64,000 nucleotides of DNA from Allofournierella massiliensis. Its GTDB lineage: Bacteria; Bacillota; Clostridia; Oscillospirales; Ruminococcaceae. The notes beneath the pieces are model-generated. The model had not been told where the DNA came from, made no database searches, and worked only from the letters and a program-made list of their open reading frames with translations. The position numbers and the translations under genes are program-made. Numbering within the stretch: the first letter of the stretch is position 1; each line of letters starts with the position of its first letter. The stretch covers positions 62,001-126,000 of the forward strand of contig NZ_SLUM01000003.1 in assembly GCF_004345265.1 (NCBI RefSeq), read 5' to 3'. Positions 1 through 7,657 of this stretch are shown one piece after another.

Positions 1-51
1 GCCCGGGAAAAGCTCCGGGCGGGCGCGAGAGAAACAGAAAGGCGGGACCCT

Positions 52-912
52 ATGCCCAATTTAACGGATATTTCCACCATTCGGGACCTTTGCGCCCGGT
101 ATGACTTCGCACTGTCCAAGGGATTTGGGCAGAACTTCATTGTGAACCCGGGCATCTGCCCCAAGATCGTGGAGGCCGCGGGCATCGACAAGAGCTGGGG
201 CGTGATTGAGGTTGGCCCCGGGGTGGGCGTGCTCACCAAGGAGCTGGCCCTGCGGGCAAACAAGGTGGTGGCCATCGAGGTGGATCAGCGCCTGCCGCCC
301 CTGCTGGCGGAGACGCTGGCCGAGTTCGATAACGTGGAAATCCTTCTGCAGGATGTGCTGAAGGTGGACCTGGCCGGCCTGATCCGGGAGAAATTCGCCG
401 GAATGCCGGTGGCGGTGTGCGCCAACCTGCCCTACTACATCACCAGCCCCATCCTGATGCGGCTGCTGGAGGAGAAACTGCCCATTCAGCACATCACGGT
501 TATGGTGCAGAAGGAGGCGGCAGACCGCATCACGGCCACGCCCGGTACCCGTCAGGCGGGCGCCATCAGCTATGCGGTGGATTACTATGCAAAGCCCCGG
601 CTGCTGTTCACGGTACAGCCCGGCAGCTTCTATCCGCCGCCGAAGGTGACCAGCGCGGTGATTCAGCTGCAGGTGCGCGAGCAGCCCGCGGTGCAGGTGG
701 AAAACGAGGAAGGCTTTTTCAAGCTGGTGCGGGCGGCTTTTGGCCAGCGGCGCAAGACCGCGGCCAACTCCATCAGCAGCGGTCTGGGTCTGCCCAAGGC
801 CCAGGTGGCCGCGGCGCTGGAGGCGGCGGGCCTGAGCCCCACCGCCCGCCCCGAGCAGCTCACGCTGGAAGATTTCTGCGCCTTGCAGAAGGCGCTGGAG
901 GCGGCAAAATAA
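52..912 (+). CDS. rsmA: 16S rRNA adenine dimethyltransferase RsmA (KsgA)
   Basis: This enzyme N6-dimethylates two adjacent adenines in the 3' terminal helix of 16S rRNA with S-adenosylmethionine, late in 30S assembly. The 286-residue product has the usual family length. Visible motifs are the SAM-binding EVGPGVGVLT, the acidic VAIEVD strand end, and the catalytic NLPYYITSP, followed by a small C-terminal helical domain. The ATG follows a purine-rich stretch (aaaggcggga). No partner gene is visible upstream because the window starts here, and a tRNA unit follows. The sequence looks complete and typical of the family. Confidence 0.96.
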   Translation: MPNLTDISTIRDLCARYDFALSKGFGQNFIVNPGICPKIVEAAGIDKSWGVIEVGPGVGVLTKELALRANKVVAIEVDQRLPPLLAETLAEFDNVEILLQDVLKVDLAGLIREKFAGMPVAVCANLPYYITSPILMRLLEEKLPIQHITVMVQKEAADRITATPGTRQAGAISYAVDYYAKPRLLFTVQPGSFYPPPKVTSAVIQLQVREQPAVQVENEEGFFKLVRAAFGQRRKTAANSISSGLGLPKAQVAAALEAAGLSPTARPEQLTLEDFCALQKALEAAK

Positions 913-938
913 GCCGCCGGTTTGCAAAACGGAACCAT

Positions 939-976
939 GTCGCCGGGCCCCGGCAAAAGGGAAGGAGCCCGGCGAC
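939..976 (+). other. GC-rich hairpin downstream of rsmA
   Basis: GTCGCCGGGC and GCCCGGCGAC form a perfect 10-bp stem with an 18-base loop, 27 bases after the rsmA stop. It is followed by A residues rather than a T-run, so it is a weak terminator at best; it may protect the 3' end of the rsmA message. Confidence 0.4.
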
Positions 977-986
977 AAAAACCGTC

Positions 987-1015
987 TTGCACCCGGACGA
1001 TTTTTTTGGTATAAT
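987..1015 (+). promoter_or_regulatory. Promoter of tRNA-Thr
   Basis: TTGCAC (987-992), a 17-base spacer and TATAAT (1010-1015) make a near-consensus housekeeping sigma promoter. It would start transcription a few bases before the tRNA at 1032. Confidence 0.8.
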
Positions 1016-1031
1016 GTCTCTTGTTGAATAT

Positions 1032-1107
1032 GCTGGTGTAGCACAGCTGGTAGTGCAGCTGATTTGTAATCAGCAGGTCGGGGGTTCGAATCCGTCCACC
1101 AGCTCCA
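1032..1107 (+). tRNA. tRNA-Thr (anticodon TGT)
   Basis: A complete 76-base cloverleaf. The acceptor stem GCTGGTG pairs with CACCAGC, the anticodon stem-loop is GCTGA-TTTGTAA-TCAGC with anticodon TGT, the T-arm contains GGTTCGAATCC, and the CCA end is encoded. It has its own promoter and is followed at once by a strong terminator. Confidence 0.96.
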
Positions 1108-1133
1108 GTTCGTCGCGGACTCCGGTCCGTGCA

Positions 1134-1164
1134 AAAGCCCCGGTCGAAGGACCGGGGCTTTCTT
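1134..1164 (+). terminator. Intrinsic terminator of tRNA-Thr
   Basis: A perfect 12-bp stem (1134-1145 with 1150-1161) has a GAAG loop and ends in TTTCTT. It is also the first hairpin of the tandem repeat described at 1134-1361. Confidence 0.85.
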
Positions 1165-1361
1165 CATCCCTGCGTCGCTCCTCACTTCCCCATGAAAATT
1201 TGCTCCGCAAATTTTCATGGGGGCCCCAGCAGGGCGTGGCCTGCCCGATGGACTGCGCTCCATTCAAAAAGCCCGGTCGAAAGACCGGGCTTTTCTCATA
1301 CCGCTGCGTCATTCCTCCTTCTCCCCACGAAACTTTGCTTTGCAAACTTTCGCGGGGGCCC
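1134..1361 (+). repeat. Tandem two-hairpin intergenic repeat, two copies
   Basis: Two units follow each other with a period of about 134 bases. Each has a terminator-like hairpin (1134-1161; 1267-1294) and then a second hairpin starting with CCCC (1188-1222, perfect 16-bp stem; 1323-1357, 14 of 16 paired). Both units end in GGGGGCCCC. In the first hairpin, base changes between copies occur on both arms, so pairing is kept. The spacer between the hairpins is also similar (tgcgtc...ctcctc). No gene is visible here. Confidence 0.8.
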
Positions 1362-1409
1362 CGGAAGTAAGTTCCGCCAAGGAGCTTGTCGATTTTTCCT
1401 TATTTCCTG

Positions 1410-1480
1410 TTCACTATTCACTTTTCACTAAACCGGCAGAGTCGATTTTTGGAAGGGAATAGTGAAGAGTGAATAGTGAA
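1410..1480. repeat. Inverted repeat of GTGAATAGTGAA-type heptads
   Basis: Two 21-base arms (1410-1430 and 1460-1480) match as inverted copies at 20 of 21 positions, with a 29-base loop. Each arm is made of short AGTGAA/GTGAATA iterations. It lies 37 bases before a four-helix-bundle gene. No terminator T-run follows. Confidence 0.75.
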
Positions 1481-1516
1481 TAAGTAAGGTGTGCCGCATG
1501 CGCGGCACGGAGTTTA

Positions 1517-1879
1517 ATGGTTGGGGTGATGATTGTGCCCAGTCCGTTGCAGGATAAATCCAAAGCCTTCGCTTTGGAAATTATCCGGGTATGTAATGAA
1601 ATCAAGCGTGAAAAACGGGAGGGCGTTCTCACCAATCAGCTGATTCGATCTGGTACCAGCGTGGGGGCGAATATCCGGGAAGCCATGTATGCCCACGGTA
1701 AGGCTGATTTTATTGCAAAATTGCAGATTGCCCTGAAAGAATGTTCGGAAAGTGAGTACTGGCTGGAACTGTTGATCGAGAGCGGTTATTATGAAGATTC
1801 TGCCATTTTAAAGCAATGCACAAAGGTCAAACGACTGCTGATTGCTTCCATCAATACAGCGAAGAAGAAGCCAGTGTAA
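1517..1879 (+). CDS. Four-helix-bundle protein (23S rRNA-intervening-sequence / S23 family)
   Basis: A 120-residue protein with the typical family pattern: an N-terminal helix (KSKAFALEIIRVCNEIK), the signature LIRSGTSVGANIREAM at about residues 42-57, then KADFIAKLQIALKECSESEYWLELL. Members fold into a four-helix bundle. They were first found inside 23S rRNA intervening sequences and are related to the Avd proteins of diversity-generating retroelements; their function is unknown. This copy is not inside an rRNA gene. An inverted repeat lies just upstream and a terminator downstream, so it looks like a self-contained cassette. The start could instead be the ATG at 1529. Confidence 0.85.
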   Translation: MVGVMIVPSPLQDKSKAFALEIIRVCNEIKREKREGVLTNQLIRSGTSVGANIREAMYAHGKADFIAKLQIALKECSESEYWLELLIESGYYEDSAILKQCTKVKRLLIASINTAKKKPV

Positions 1880-1909
1880 AAGTATCTGTTGTGTTGCGAT
1901 GTTTCAGCT

Positions 1910-1945
1910 CGCCGCAAGCTGTATTTGCTTGCGGCGCATTTTTTA
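1910..1945 (+). terminator. Intrinsic terminator after the four-helix-bundle gene
   Basis: CGCCGCAAGC (1910-1919) pairs with GCTTGCGGCG (1927-1936) around a 7-base loop and is followed by a T-run. Confidence 0.85.
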
Positions 1946-1963
1946 TATCAGAACGCGCCTCTC

Positions 1964-1992
1964 TTCCAAATTCCGTCGGAGTTTGGTATAAT
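1964..1992 (+). promoter_or_regulatory. Promoter of the ROK gene
   Basis: A perfect TATAAT (1987-1992) lies 17 bases after a weak -35 (TTCCAA, 1964-1969), about 54 bases before the ROK start. Confidence 0.6.
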
Positions 1993-2045
1993 AACCCTCA
2001 AACGACCCTTTGGCACAAAAACATAGTGAAAGTGGAGGCTTTTCC

Positions 2046-2927
2046 ATGAAAACAGCGTGTGTGGACATTGGCGGTACTTATATCAAAACGGCGGTGCTGG
2101 AGGACGGGCGGCTTTCCTCTTTGCAGGAAACGCCCACCAATGCGGCTGCCGGCGCGGAGCAGATGCTCCGGAATGTGGCGGAGCTGGTGCACGGGATGCC
2201 CGGCGTGCAGTGTGTGGGCATTTCCACTGCCGGCGAGGTGGAGCCGCAGACCGGTCGCATCCGGTTTGCCTGCAACATTCCCGGTTATACCGGTATGAAC
2301 CCGAAAACTCTGCTGGAGCAGCAGCTGGGCCTGCCGGTGGCGGTGGAAAACGATGTGAACGCCGCTGCCATGGGCGAATACGCCTTCGGTGCGGCAAAGG
2401 GGAAACGGGATTTTGTGATGCTTACCTTCGGTACCGGCATCGGCGGCGCGGCCTTTGCGGGCGGGCAGCTGTACCGGGGCAGCCTGGGCAGCGCCGGGGA
2501 ATTTGGCGGCCTGATCACCCATCCGGAGGCGGTGGACCCGGCCTGCCAGGGCACGGGCAGCTATGAGCGCTACGCCAGTACCACCGCGCTGGTAAAACGG
2601 GTAAGCGCCCGCTTTCCGGAACTGACCGACGGCCGGGCTATCTTCGCACGGCTGGAGGATGACAGCGTGCGGGCCGAAGTGGACGGCTGGATCCGCGAGA
2701 TCAGCTATGGCCTTGTGTCGCTCATCCACGCCTTTGACCCGGAAGCTGTGGTGCTGGGCGGCGGCGTGATGAAGCAGGACTACATCCAGAGCCAGCTGGC
2801 CCGGCAGCTGCAGCCGCTTTTAAAGCCCAGTTTCCGGGGCTGCCGGCTGATTCCTGCGCAGCTGGGCAACCAGGCGGGCCTGATGGGCGCGGGGTATCTG
2901 GCAGGCCGGTGCGCCGGTCTGGAATGA
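2046..2927 (+). CDS. ROK-family sugar kinase
   Basis: A 293-residue protein of the ROK (repressor, ORF, kinase) family without a DNA-binding domain, so a likely cytosolic sugar kinase. The N-terminal phosphate motif DIGGTYIKTAV, the substrate loop VENDVNAAAMGEY and the second phosphate motif TFGTGIGGA are present. The cysteine-rich zinc motif of many ROK kinases is missing; that region reads DPACQGTGSYERYAS. The start is the ATG after GTGGAGG; a longer reading frame upstream has no ribosome site. The substrate (glucose, mannose, N-acetylmannosamine or a beta-glucoside) cannot be read from the sequence. Confidence 0.88.
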   Translation: MKTACVDIGGTYIKTAVLEDGRLSSLQETPTNAAAGAEQMLRNVAELVHGMPGVQCVGISTAGEVEPQTGRIRFACNIPGYTGMNPKTLLEQQLGLPVAVENDVNAAAMGEYAFGAAKGKRDFVMLTFGTGIGGAAFAGGQLYRGSLGSAGEFGGLITHPEAVDPACQGTGSYERYASTTALVKRVSARFPELTDGRAIFARLEDDSVRAEVDGWIREISYGLVSLIHAFDPEAVVLGGGVMKQDYIQSQLARQLQPLLKPSFRGCRLIPAQLGNQAGLMGAGYLAGRCAGLE

Positions 2928-2966
2928 CAGGCTTTTTCGTAAATTCAAAAAAGGAGGCGAAGGAAT

Positions 2967-3581
2967 TTGCCGGATTTGTATGTGATGTTTTCCCACACCA
3001 ACACCGGAATGGGCCGGATGATCCGGGCGGTGACCGGGAGCAGCTATAACCATGTTTCCATCAGCCTGCGGCCGGATCTGGCGGTCTGCTATTCCTTCGC
3101 CCGCCGCAACAAGCAAAACGCGCTGGCGGGCGGCTTTGTGGCCGAGGATGCGGGCCGCCTGTGCGACGAGGGCGACATCCGGGTGCGGGTTTGCCGGGTG
3201 CCGGTGACCCGGCGCCAGTTCGACGCCGCCCGCAACATGCTCATGGTCTGCCGGGCCCAGCCGGGTCGCACCATCTACAATACATACGGGGCCATGGCCA
3301 GTGTGGTGGGGTTCCATCTGGCCCTGCCCGGGGCCTTCACCTGCGTGGAGTTTGTGAGCCGCTGCCTTGGCCTGCGCGTCATTCAGGTGCAGTCGCTGCT
3401 GCACCGGCTGGAACCGTATGCCATCTACGAGGGCAGTTATCTGGAATACACCCGCGCCGCAGTGCAGCGGCAGGGCGAATATTTCCGGCCCTTGAGCACC
3501 GTGGATGTGGTGCGCCGCAACGCCGGCCACTTTGGAGACCTGAGCCTGCGGCTGGTGTGCAAGATGTATGGCAGAATCTGA
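2967..3581 (+). CDS. Permuted NlpC/P60-like (YiiX-type) protein
   Basis: A 204-residue protein starting at TTG behind a strong AAGGAGG site. It has no signal peptide. The histidine comes first (SSYNHVSISL, residue 29) and the cysteine later (FTCVEFVSRCLG, about residue 132). This is the order of the circularly permuted papain-like enzymes (YiiX/YebB type), which hydrolyse amide or ester bonds. The substrate is unknown. It lies 39 bases after the ROK gene and may be cotranscribed. A repeating family word VRV(C)RVPVTRRQFDAARNML marks the middle. The fold assignment rests on the His/Cys order and length only. Confidence 0.65.
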   Translation: MPDLYVMFSHTNTGMGRMIRAVTGSSYNHVSISLRPDLAVCYSFARRNKQNALAGGFVAEDAGRLCDEGDIRVRVCRVPVTRRQFDAARNMLMVCRAQPGRTIYNTYGAMASVVGFHLALPGAFTCVEFVSRCLGLRVIQVQSLLHRLEPYAIYEGSYLEYTRAAVQRQGEYFRPLSTVDVVRRNAGHFGDLSLRLVCKMYGRI

Positions 3582-3607
3582 AGGTGACCTCTGCCGCAAA
3601 AAATGCT

Positions 3608-3636
3608 TTGCAACCGGGCTCTGGTTCTGGTATAAT
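3608..3636 (+). promoter_or_regulatory. Promoter of the tRNA(CAT) gene
   Basis: TTGCAA (3608-3613), a 17-base spacer and TATAAT (3631-3636), 30 bases before the tRNA. Confidence 0.8.
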
Positions 3637-3666
3637 AAAAACATTCGAGCGGTTCGCCGCCCGTAA

Positions 3667-3743
3667 GGGCCATTAGCTCAGCTGGTCAGAGCTGTCGGCT
3701 CATAACCGATTGGTCCCGGGTTCAAGTCCTGGATGGCCCACCA
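3667..3743 (+). tRNA. tRNA with CAT anticodon (elongator Met or Ile2)
   Basis: A 77-base cloverleaf with acceptor stem GGGCCAT paired to ATGGCCC, anticodon loop CTCATAA (anticodon CAT), T-arm GGTTCAAGTCC and an encoded CCA. The acceptor pairs fully from position 1, so it is not the initiator tRNA. Whether it is elongator methionine or the lysidine-modified isoleucine tRNA cannot be settled by eye. Confidence 0.93.
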
Positions 3744-3747
3744 GACA

Positions 3748-3790
3748 AAAAGCGCCTTTGCCGATGTTCGGCGAAGGCGCTTTTGTTTTG
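3748..3790 (+). terminator. Terminator after tRNA(CAT), facing the AraC gene end
   Basis: AAAAGCGCCTTTGCCGA pairs with TCGGCGAAGGCGCTTTT (one G-T pair) around TGT, followed by TTTTG. The A-rich left flank lets it work for the minus-strand AraC gene as well. Confidence 0.85.
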
Positions 3791-3791
3791 C

Positions 3792-4679
3792 TCAGCTGTC
3801 GGGCTCGGCGGAGAGATCCTCATCGGTGCATCGGCTGGTTTTCCGATAATCGGTGGGGCTTTGGCCGGTGAACCGGCGGAAGCTCTGGGAAAAATAGCTG
3901 GAGGAGGAAAACCCCAGAAAATGAGCAATTTCAGAGAGGTTGTGGTCGGTGTGCTCCAGCAGATATTTGCTTTCCCGGATCCGCCGCTCAATCAGATAGT
4001 TGATGGGGGAGATGCCATATTCCTTCTTGAAGGAATGGGCCAGATAATACTTGTTCACGTGGGTGAGGTTTGCCAGCTGATTCAGGTCGATGGGCTCGGC
4101 AAAGTGTTCGTCGATGTAGCGGCGGGCAGCGGCGCATTCCTTGTTGGTATGCAGCCCCTGCTCGCTGTTCAGGGTAAAATGGGTGTGCCGCAGCAAAAGC
4201 GAGAGCAGCACCACCAGAAGATGCTGGCAGACATTCTCCCAGCCCGGCGGCTGGGTGGAGGCCTCCGAGATCAGCATCCGCAGCAGTGCCGCAATCTCGG
4301 AACGGGATTCCCGGTAGTTCAGCACCGAAAACTGCTGGCCCTTGGTGTCGAACACCAGGTCCACCCCGCTGATGCCCAGAGCGATGTATTCCAGCGGATT
4401 GCTGGGAATGCTGGATTCCGTGTGTTCCACGTTGGGGTTGATGATGATCATGTCGTCGCTGCCCACGGGCAGCACCCGGTCCTTCATGCGGAACTCACCG
4501 ATGCCCCGCACGCAGTAAAACAGCTCCATGTTGGGGTGGCTGTGCAGGGTGCTGTGCCAGTCTGTGTTGAACTGGGCGTCGGTCACATACAGCAGGCTGG
4601 CGTTTCCCAGAAGGGCGGAAAAGGAGCCCGGTGAACGCTGGGAAACGCTCAGATCCAGATCATATCGTTTGGTGCTCAT
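3792..4679 (-). CDS. AraC-family transcriptional regulator, divergent from the glycan operon
   Basis: A 295-residue regulator. The N-terminal half (about 1-180) is a cupin-type sugar-sensing domain (TLHSHPNMELFYCVRG, then PNVEHTESS). The C-terminal 100 residues are the double helix-turn-helix domain, with LNQLANLTHVNKYYLAHSFK, YGISPINYL and LSEIAHFLGFSSSSYFSQSF. The ATG is set by GGGAGG 7-8 bases upstream; an upstream extension of the frame has no ribosome site. It is divergent from the sugar ABC transporter/GH112 operon across 543 bases. By analogy it should activate that operon when the disaccharide or a derivative is present. No effector can be named from sequence. Confidence 0.92.
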   Translation of the reverse strand: MSTKRYDLDLSVSQRSPGSFSALLGNASLLYVTDAQFNTDWHSTLHSHPNMELFYCVRGIGEFRMKDRVLPVGSDDMIIINPNVEHTESSIPSNPLEYIALGISGVDLVFDTKGQQFSVLNYRESRSEIAALLRMLISEASTQPPGWENVCQHLLVVLLSLLLRHTHFTLNSEQGLHTNKECAAARRYIDEHFAEPIDLNQLANLTHVNKYYLAHSFKKEYGISPINYLIERRIRESKYLLEHTDHNLSEIAHFLGFSSSSYFSQSFRRFTGQSPTDYRKTSRCTDEDLSAEPDS

Positions 4680-4820
4680 GCAAAAACCTCCCTGCCGGAT
4701 ATTTTTACGGCCGCATATCCGAACGATTTGTATCCGTTCGGCGGCTGCACAAGGCAAAAGACCGAAAATTCCGGAGAATTTATAAAATATTGAGCAAAAT
4801 ATAATCGATTGTTTGGCTTT

Positions 4821-4849
4821 ATTATAACGCCATTTTTTTAAAATGCAAA
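4821..4849 (-). promoter_or_regulatory. Promoter of the AraC-family gene
   Basis: On the minus strand TTTGCA (4844-4849) is followed by a 17-base spacer and TATAAT (4821-4826). The -35 lies inside the palindrome at 4843-4856. Confidence 0.65.
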
Positions 4850-4856
4850 TTTGCAT
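4843..4856. promoter_or_regulatory. Perfect 14-bp palindrome over the AraC promoter -35
   Basis: ATGCAAATTTGCAT is a perfect palindrome that covers the -35 hexamer of the AraC promoter, so it is a candidate operator, for example for autoregulation. Confidence 0.5.
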
Positions 4857-5098
4857 GAACAATTTTGGTTGATAAAGTGAAAAAATATGAGAGTGTGATG
4901 AAAAATTGGTCGTTTTGAATTGACGATAAAAACAAAAAATAGTGAGCTGTTCTACGAATTTTTTGACAATGGCAATATAGCCAGAAATTGTTTGGTTTTT
5001 TTGTTGATGTTAAATACAAAAATTACTCCCAAAAGGAGCACATACTGGGGAAAATGAACACAAAAACAAGCAGTATAAAAGTTAGAGCAAGAAAACTC

Positions 5099-5126
5099 TT
5101 GTATTCCTGGTTGGAAACGGTATACT
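5099..5126 (+). promoter_or_regulatory. Probable promoter of the glycan operon
   Basis: TTGTAT (5099-5104), a 16-base spacer and TATACT (5121-5126). Both hexamers deviate from consensus, as expected for an activator-dependent promoter. Confidence 0.5.
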
Positions 5127-5222
5127 GGAATCAGGAAATGCAGGGAAGCGCGAAAACCGAAGGAAGTGCAACAGCGTTCCTTCCGTCCCTGCGTTATGGA
5201 TACACGAAACAGGAGGTACACT

Positions 5223-6593
5223 ATGAAAAAGGCACTTAGCATGCTGCTGGCAGTCATGATGGCTGCATCCGTGTTCACCGCTTGCGGCGGTGGCACCACC
5301 AGCACCGGCTCTACCAGCACCGCCGCTTCCGGCGCGTCCGGTTCCACCGCTTCCGCAGAGGGCGATTACGCCGGCCAGACCCTGAAGGTCGCCGCCATTG
5401 AGACCGCTTACGGCTCCGAGATGTGGCAGAAGGTTGTGGATGGCTTCGAAGCCAAGACCGGCGCTACCGTAGAGCTGACCACCGACAAGAACCTGGAGGA
5501 CGTGATCGATCCCCAGATGAAGGCCGGCAACTTCTACGACGTGGTTCATCTGGCCACCGGCCGTGAGAAGGCTCTGCCCGAGACCATGCTGAAAGAGAAC
5601 GCTCTGACCGACCTGAGCGACGTTCTGGACATGAAGGTTCTGGGTGAGGACGTGACCGTGGGCGAGAAGATCATCCCCGGCTTCACCGGCAACCTGACCA
5701 CCAACCCCTACAACGACGACCGCGTTTACATGATGCCCATGTTCTACAGCCCCTGCGGTCTGTTCTACAACAAGGCAAACTTCACCGAGGGCGGCGGCGA
5801 GCTGACCCTGCCCACCACCTGGGATGAGTTCTTCGCTCTGGCCGACCAGACCGACATCCCCCTGTTTACTTACCCCACCGCCGGCTACCTGGATGCGTTC
5901 ATCTACGCCATGATCCCTGAGGTGGGCGGTCAGGACTTCTTCAACAACGCTCTGCGTTACGACGAGGCTACCTGGGCCAGCGAAGAGATGGGCCAGATGT
6001 TCGACGTGCTGGGCAAGCTGGCTGCGAACACCGAGAAGTCCACTCCCTCCAACGGCAACTCCGACAACTTCACCAAGAACCAGCAGCTGATCCTGGACAA
6101 CAAGGCGCTGTTCATGCCCAACGGCAACTGGGTCATCGGCGAGATGGCCGACGCTCCCCGTGCTGACGGCTTCGAGTGGGGCTTCATGGCTCTGCCTGCA
6201 ATGGAGCAGGGCGGCGACCGCTACAGCTACACCTTCTTCGAGCAGTGCTGGGTTCCCGCCGGTTCTCAGAATCAGGAGCTGGCCAAGGTATTCATCAGCT
6301 ACCTGTACAGCGATGAGGCTGCTGCCATCTTCGCCGAGTCCGGTGCGGTTCAGCCCATCGTTGGCATGACCGACAAGCTGAGCGACGACAACAAGGTCTA
6401 CTACAGCGTATACGACAACGGCGCCAAGGCTGCCATCGGCACCTTCGCCACCACCAAGCCCGTGGAAGGCATGGACTTCAAGCAGGTCTTCTGCTTCACC
6501 ATGGACAGCGTTGTGAACGGCAACAAGACTGCTGAGCAGTGGCATACCGATATGCAGGATACCTGCAAGACCATGGCCGCAGCCATGGAGTAA
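5223..6593 (+). CDS. Sugar ABC transporter substrate-binding lipoprotein
   Basis: A 456-residue solute-binding protein of the MsmE/family 1 type, tethered outside the membrane. The signal peptide (KKALSMLLAVMMAASVFTACGG) ends in a lipobox with the modified Cys at about residue 20. A Ser/Thr/Gly-rich linker precedes the two-lobe binding domain. The start is the ATG after AGGAGG. It is the first gene of the operon, followed by a hairpin terminator and two permeases. From the downstream GH112 phosphorylase, the ligand is inferred to be lacto-N-biose or galacto-N-biose. The codons are strongly optimised, which suggests high expression. Confidence 0.93.
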   Translation: MKKALSMLLAVMMAASVFTACGGGTTSTGSTSTAASGASGSTASAEGDYAGQTLKVAAIETAYGSEMWQKVVDGFEAKTGATVELTTDKNLEDVIDPQMKAGNFYDVVHLATGREKALPETMLKENALTDLSDVLDMKVLGEDVTVGEKIIPGFTGNLTTNPYNDDRVYMMPMFYSPCGLFYNKANFTEGGGELTLPTTWDEFFALADQTDIPLFTYPTAGYLDAFIYAMIPEVGGQDFFNNALRYDEATWASEEMGQMFDVLGKLAANTEKSTPSNGNSDNFTKNQQLILDNKALFMPNGNWVIGEMADAPRADGFEWGFMALPAMEQGGDRYSYTFFEQCWVPAGSQNQELAKVFISYLYSDEAAAIFAESGAVQPIVGMTDKLSDDNKVYYSVYDNGAKAAIGTFATTKPVEGMDFKQVFCFTMDSVVNGNKTAEQWHTDMQDTCKTMAAAME

Positions 6594-6683
6594 ACGTTGT
6601 CGGCGCTGGCCACAATGTTCAAATGCGCATGGCAAACTGGATGCGCCGTAAGGCGCCTGCCGCGCAGGTAATCTGGTAAACCG

Positions 6684-6725
6684 GGCGGTGAACAGAAGGA
6701 ATCAGCCTTTTGTTCACCGCCTTTT
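6684..6725 (+). terminator. Internal terminator between binding protein and permeases
   Basis: A 16-bp stem with one G-T pair (6684-6699 with 6706-6721) has a 6-base loop and ends in TTTT. It sits between the first and second genes of the operon. Partial read-through would give much more binding protein than permease. Confidence 0.8.
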
Positions 6726-6745
6726 AGGTGAGAGGAGTTGGCACA

Positions 6746-7636
6746 ATGCAAAAAAATAAAGCGCGCAGCCGGTTTATTGTGGCATGCGTGGCGCCGGCCA
6801 CAATATTGGCGTTCATTTTCCTGGCAATCCCCACATTCAACGTGTTCCGCATGTCCCTGTTCCGCTGGGGCGGCTATTCCCCCAATCAGGAATTTGTGGG
6901 TCTGGAAAACTTTGTCACCCTGTTCAAGGATGAAAACTTCCTCCGTTCCTGCCGCAACAGCATCCTGCTGATCGTGCTGGTCACAGCGGTGACCATCGTG
7001 TTCGCACTGCTGTTTGCCGCCATCCTGACCCGTGAGAACCTCAAGGGTCAGAACTTCTTCCGCGTGATCTTCTACATCCCCAACATTCTGTCTGTGGTTG
7101 TTATCAGCGCCATCTTCAGCGCCATCTACGACGCCAACAACGGCCTGCTGAACAGCATCCTGAACATCTTCCGGGGCGACGCGGAGCCCATCTACTGGAT
7201 GGGTGACCAGAAGATCGTTATCTACAGCCTGGCCATCGCCATGGTATGGCAGGCCATCGGTTACTACATGGTCATGTACATGGCCAGCATGTCCTCCATC
7301 TCCGAAAGCCTGTACGAGAGCGCGAACCTGGAGGGCGCTTCCCGGACCAAGCAGTTCTTCAGCATCACCCTGCCTCTGATCTGGACCAACATCCGCACCA
7401 CTCTGACCTTCTTCATCATTTCCAACATCAACATGAGCTTCCTGTTTGTAAAGGCCATGACCAACGGCGGCCCGGACGGCGCCACCGAGGTGTTCCTGAG
7501 CTACATGTACAAGCAGGCCTACACCAACTCCACCTACGGCTACGGCATGGCCATCGGTGTTGTGGTGTTCACCTTCTCCTTCGCACTGGCCGCCATCGTG
7601 AACAAGGTGACCGAACGCGAAGCGCTGGAATTCTGA
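6746..7636 (+). CDS. Sugar ABC transporter permease 1 (MsmF/UgpA type)
   Basis: A 296-residue polytopic membrane protein with about six transmembrane segments. The first is RFIVACVAPATILAFIFLAI. The cytoplasmic EAA loop reads ESANLEGASRTKQFFSITLP and is where the ATPase docks. It forms the channel with the permease encoded next. The start is the ATG after GAGGAG; an upstream GTG in frame lacks a ribosome site. No ATPase gene is present in the operon, so a shared MsmX/MsmK-type ATPase encoded elsewhere must be used, as is common for this transporter class in Firmicutes. Confidence 0.93.
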   Translation: MQKNKARSRFIVACVAPATILAFIFLAIPTFNVFRMSLFRWGGYSPNQEFVGLENFVTLFKDENFLRSCRNSILLIVLVTAVTIVFALLFAAILTRENLKGQNFFRVIFYIPNILSVVVISAIFSAIYDANNGLLNSILNIFRGDAEPIYWMGDQKIVIYSLAIAMVWQAIGYYMVMYMASMSSISESLYESANLEGASRTKQFFSITLPLIWTNIRTTLTFFIISNINMSFLFVKAMTNGGPDGATEVFLSYMYKQAYTNSTYGYGMAIGVVVFTFSFALAAIVNKVTEREALEF

Positions 7637-7657
7637 TCGGAAAGGAAGCGTGTGCGA

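Larger units (their letters stand above)
4680..5222. promoter_or_regulatory. AT-rich divergent control region between araC-type gene and glycan operon
   Basis: These 543 bases hold no gene and are far more AT-rich than their flanks. They contain a promoter for each side and a palindrome, listed separately. The 5' leader of the operon is long, with the promoter near 5099-5126 about 100 bases before the first start. There is room for several AraC sites, but none can be assigned without footprinting or comparison between species. Confidence 0.7.

Noticed and set aside
913-1516. Protein genes in the several open frames around tRNA-Thr
   Set aside because: They read through the tRNA and hairpin repeats on both strands and have no ribosome sites.
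3667-3743. Initiator tRNA-Met
   Set aside because: The first base pair of the acceptor stem is G-C, whereas bacterial initiator tRNAs have an unpaired first position.
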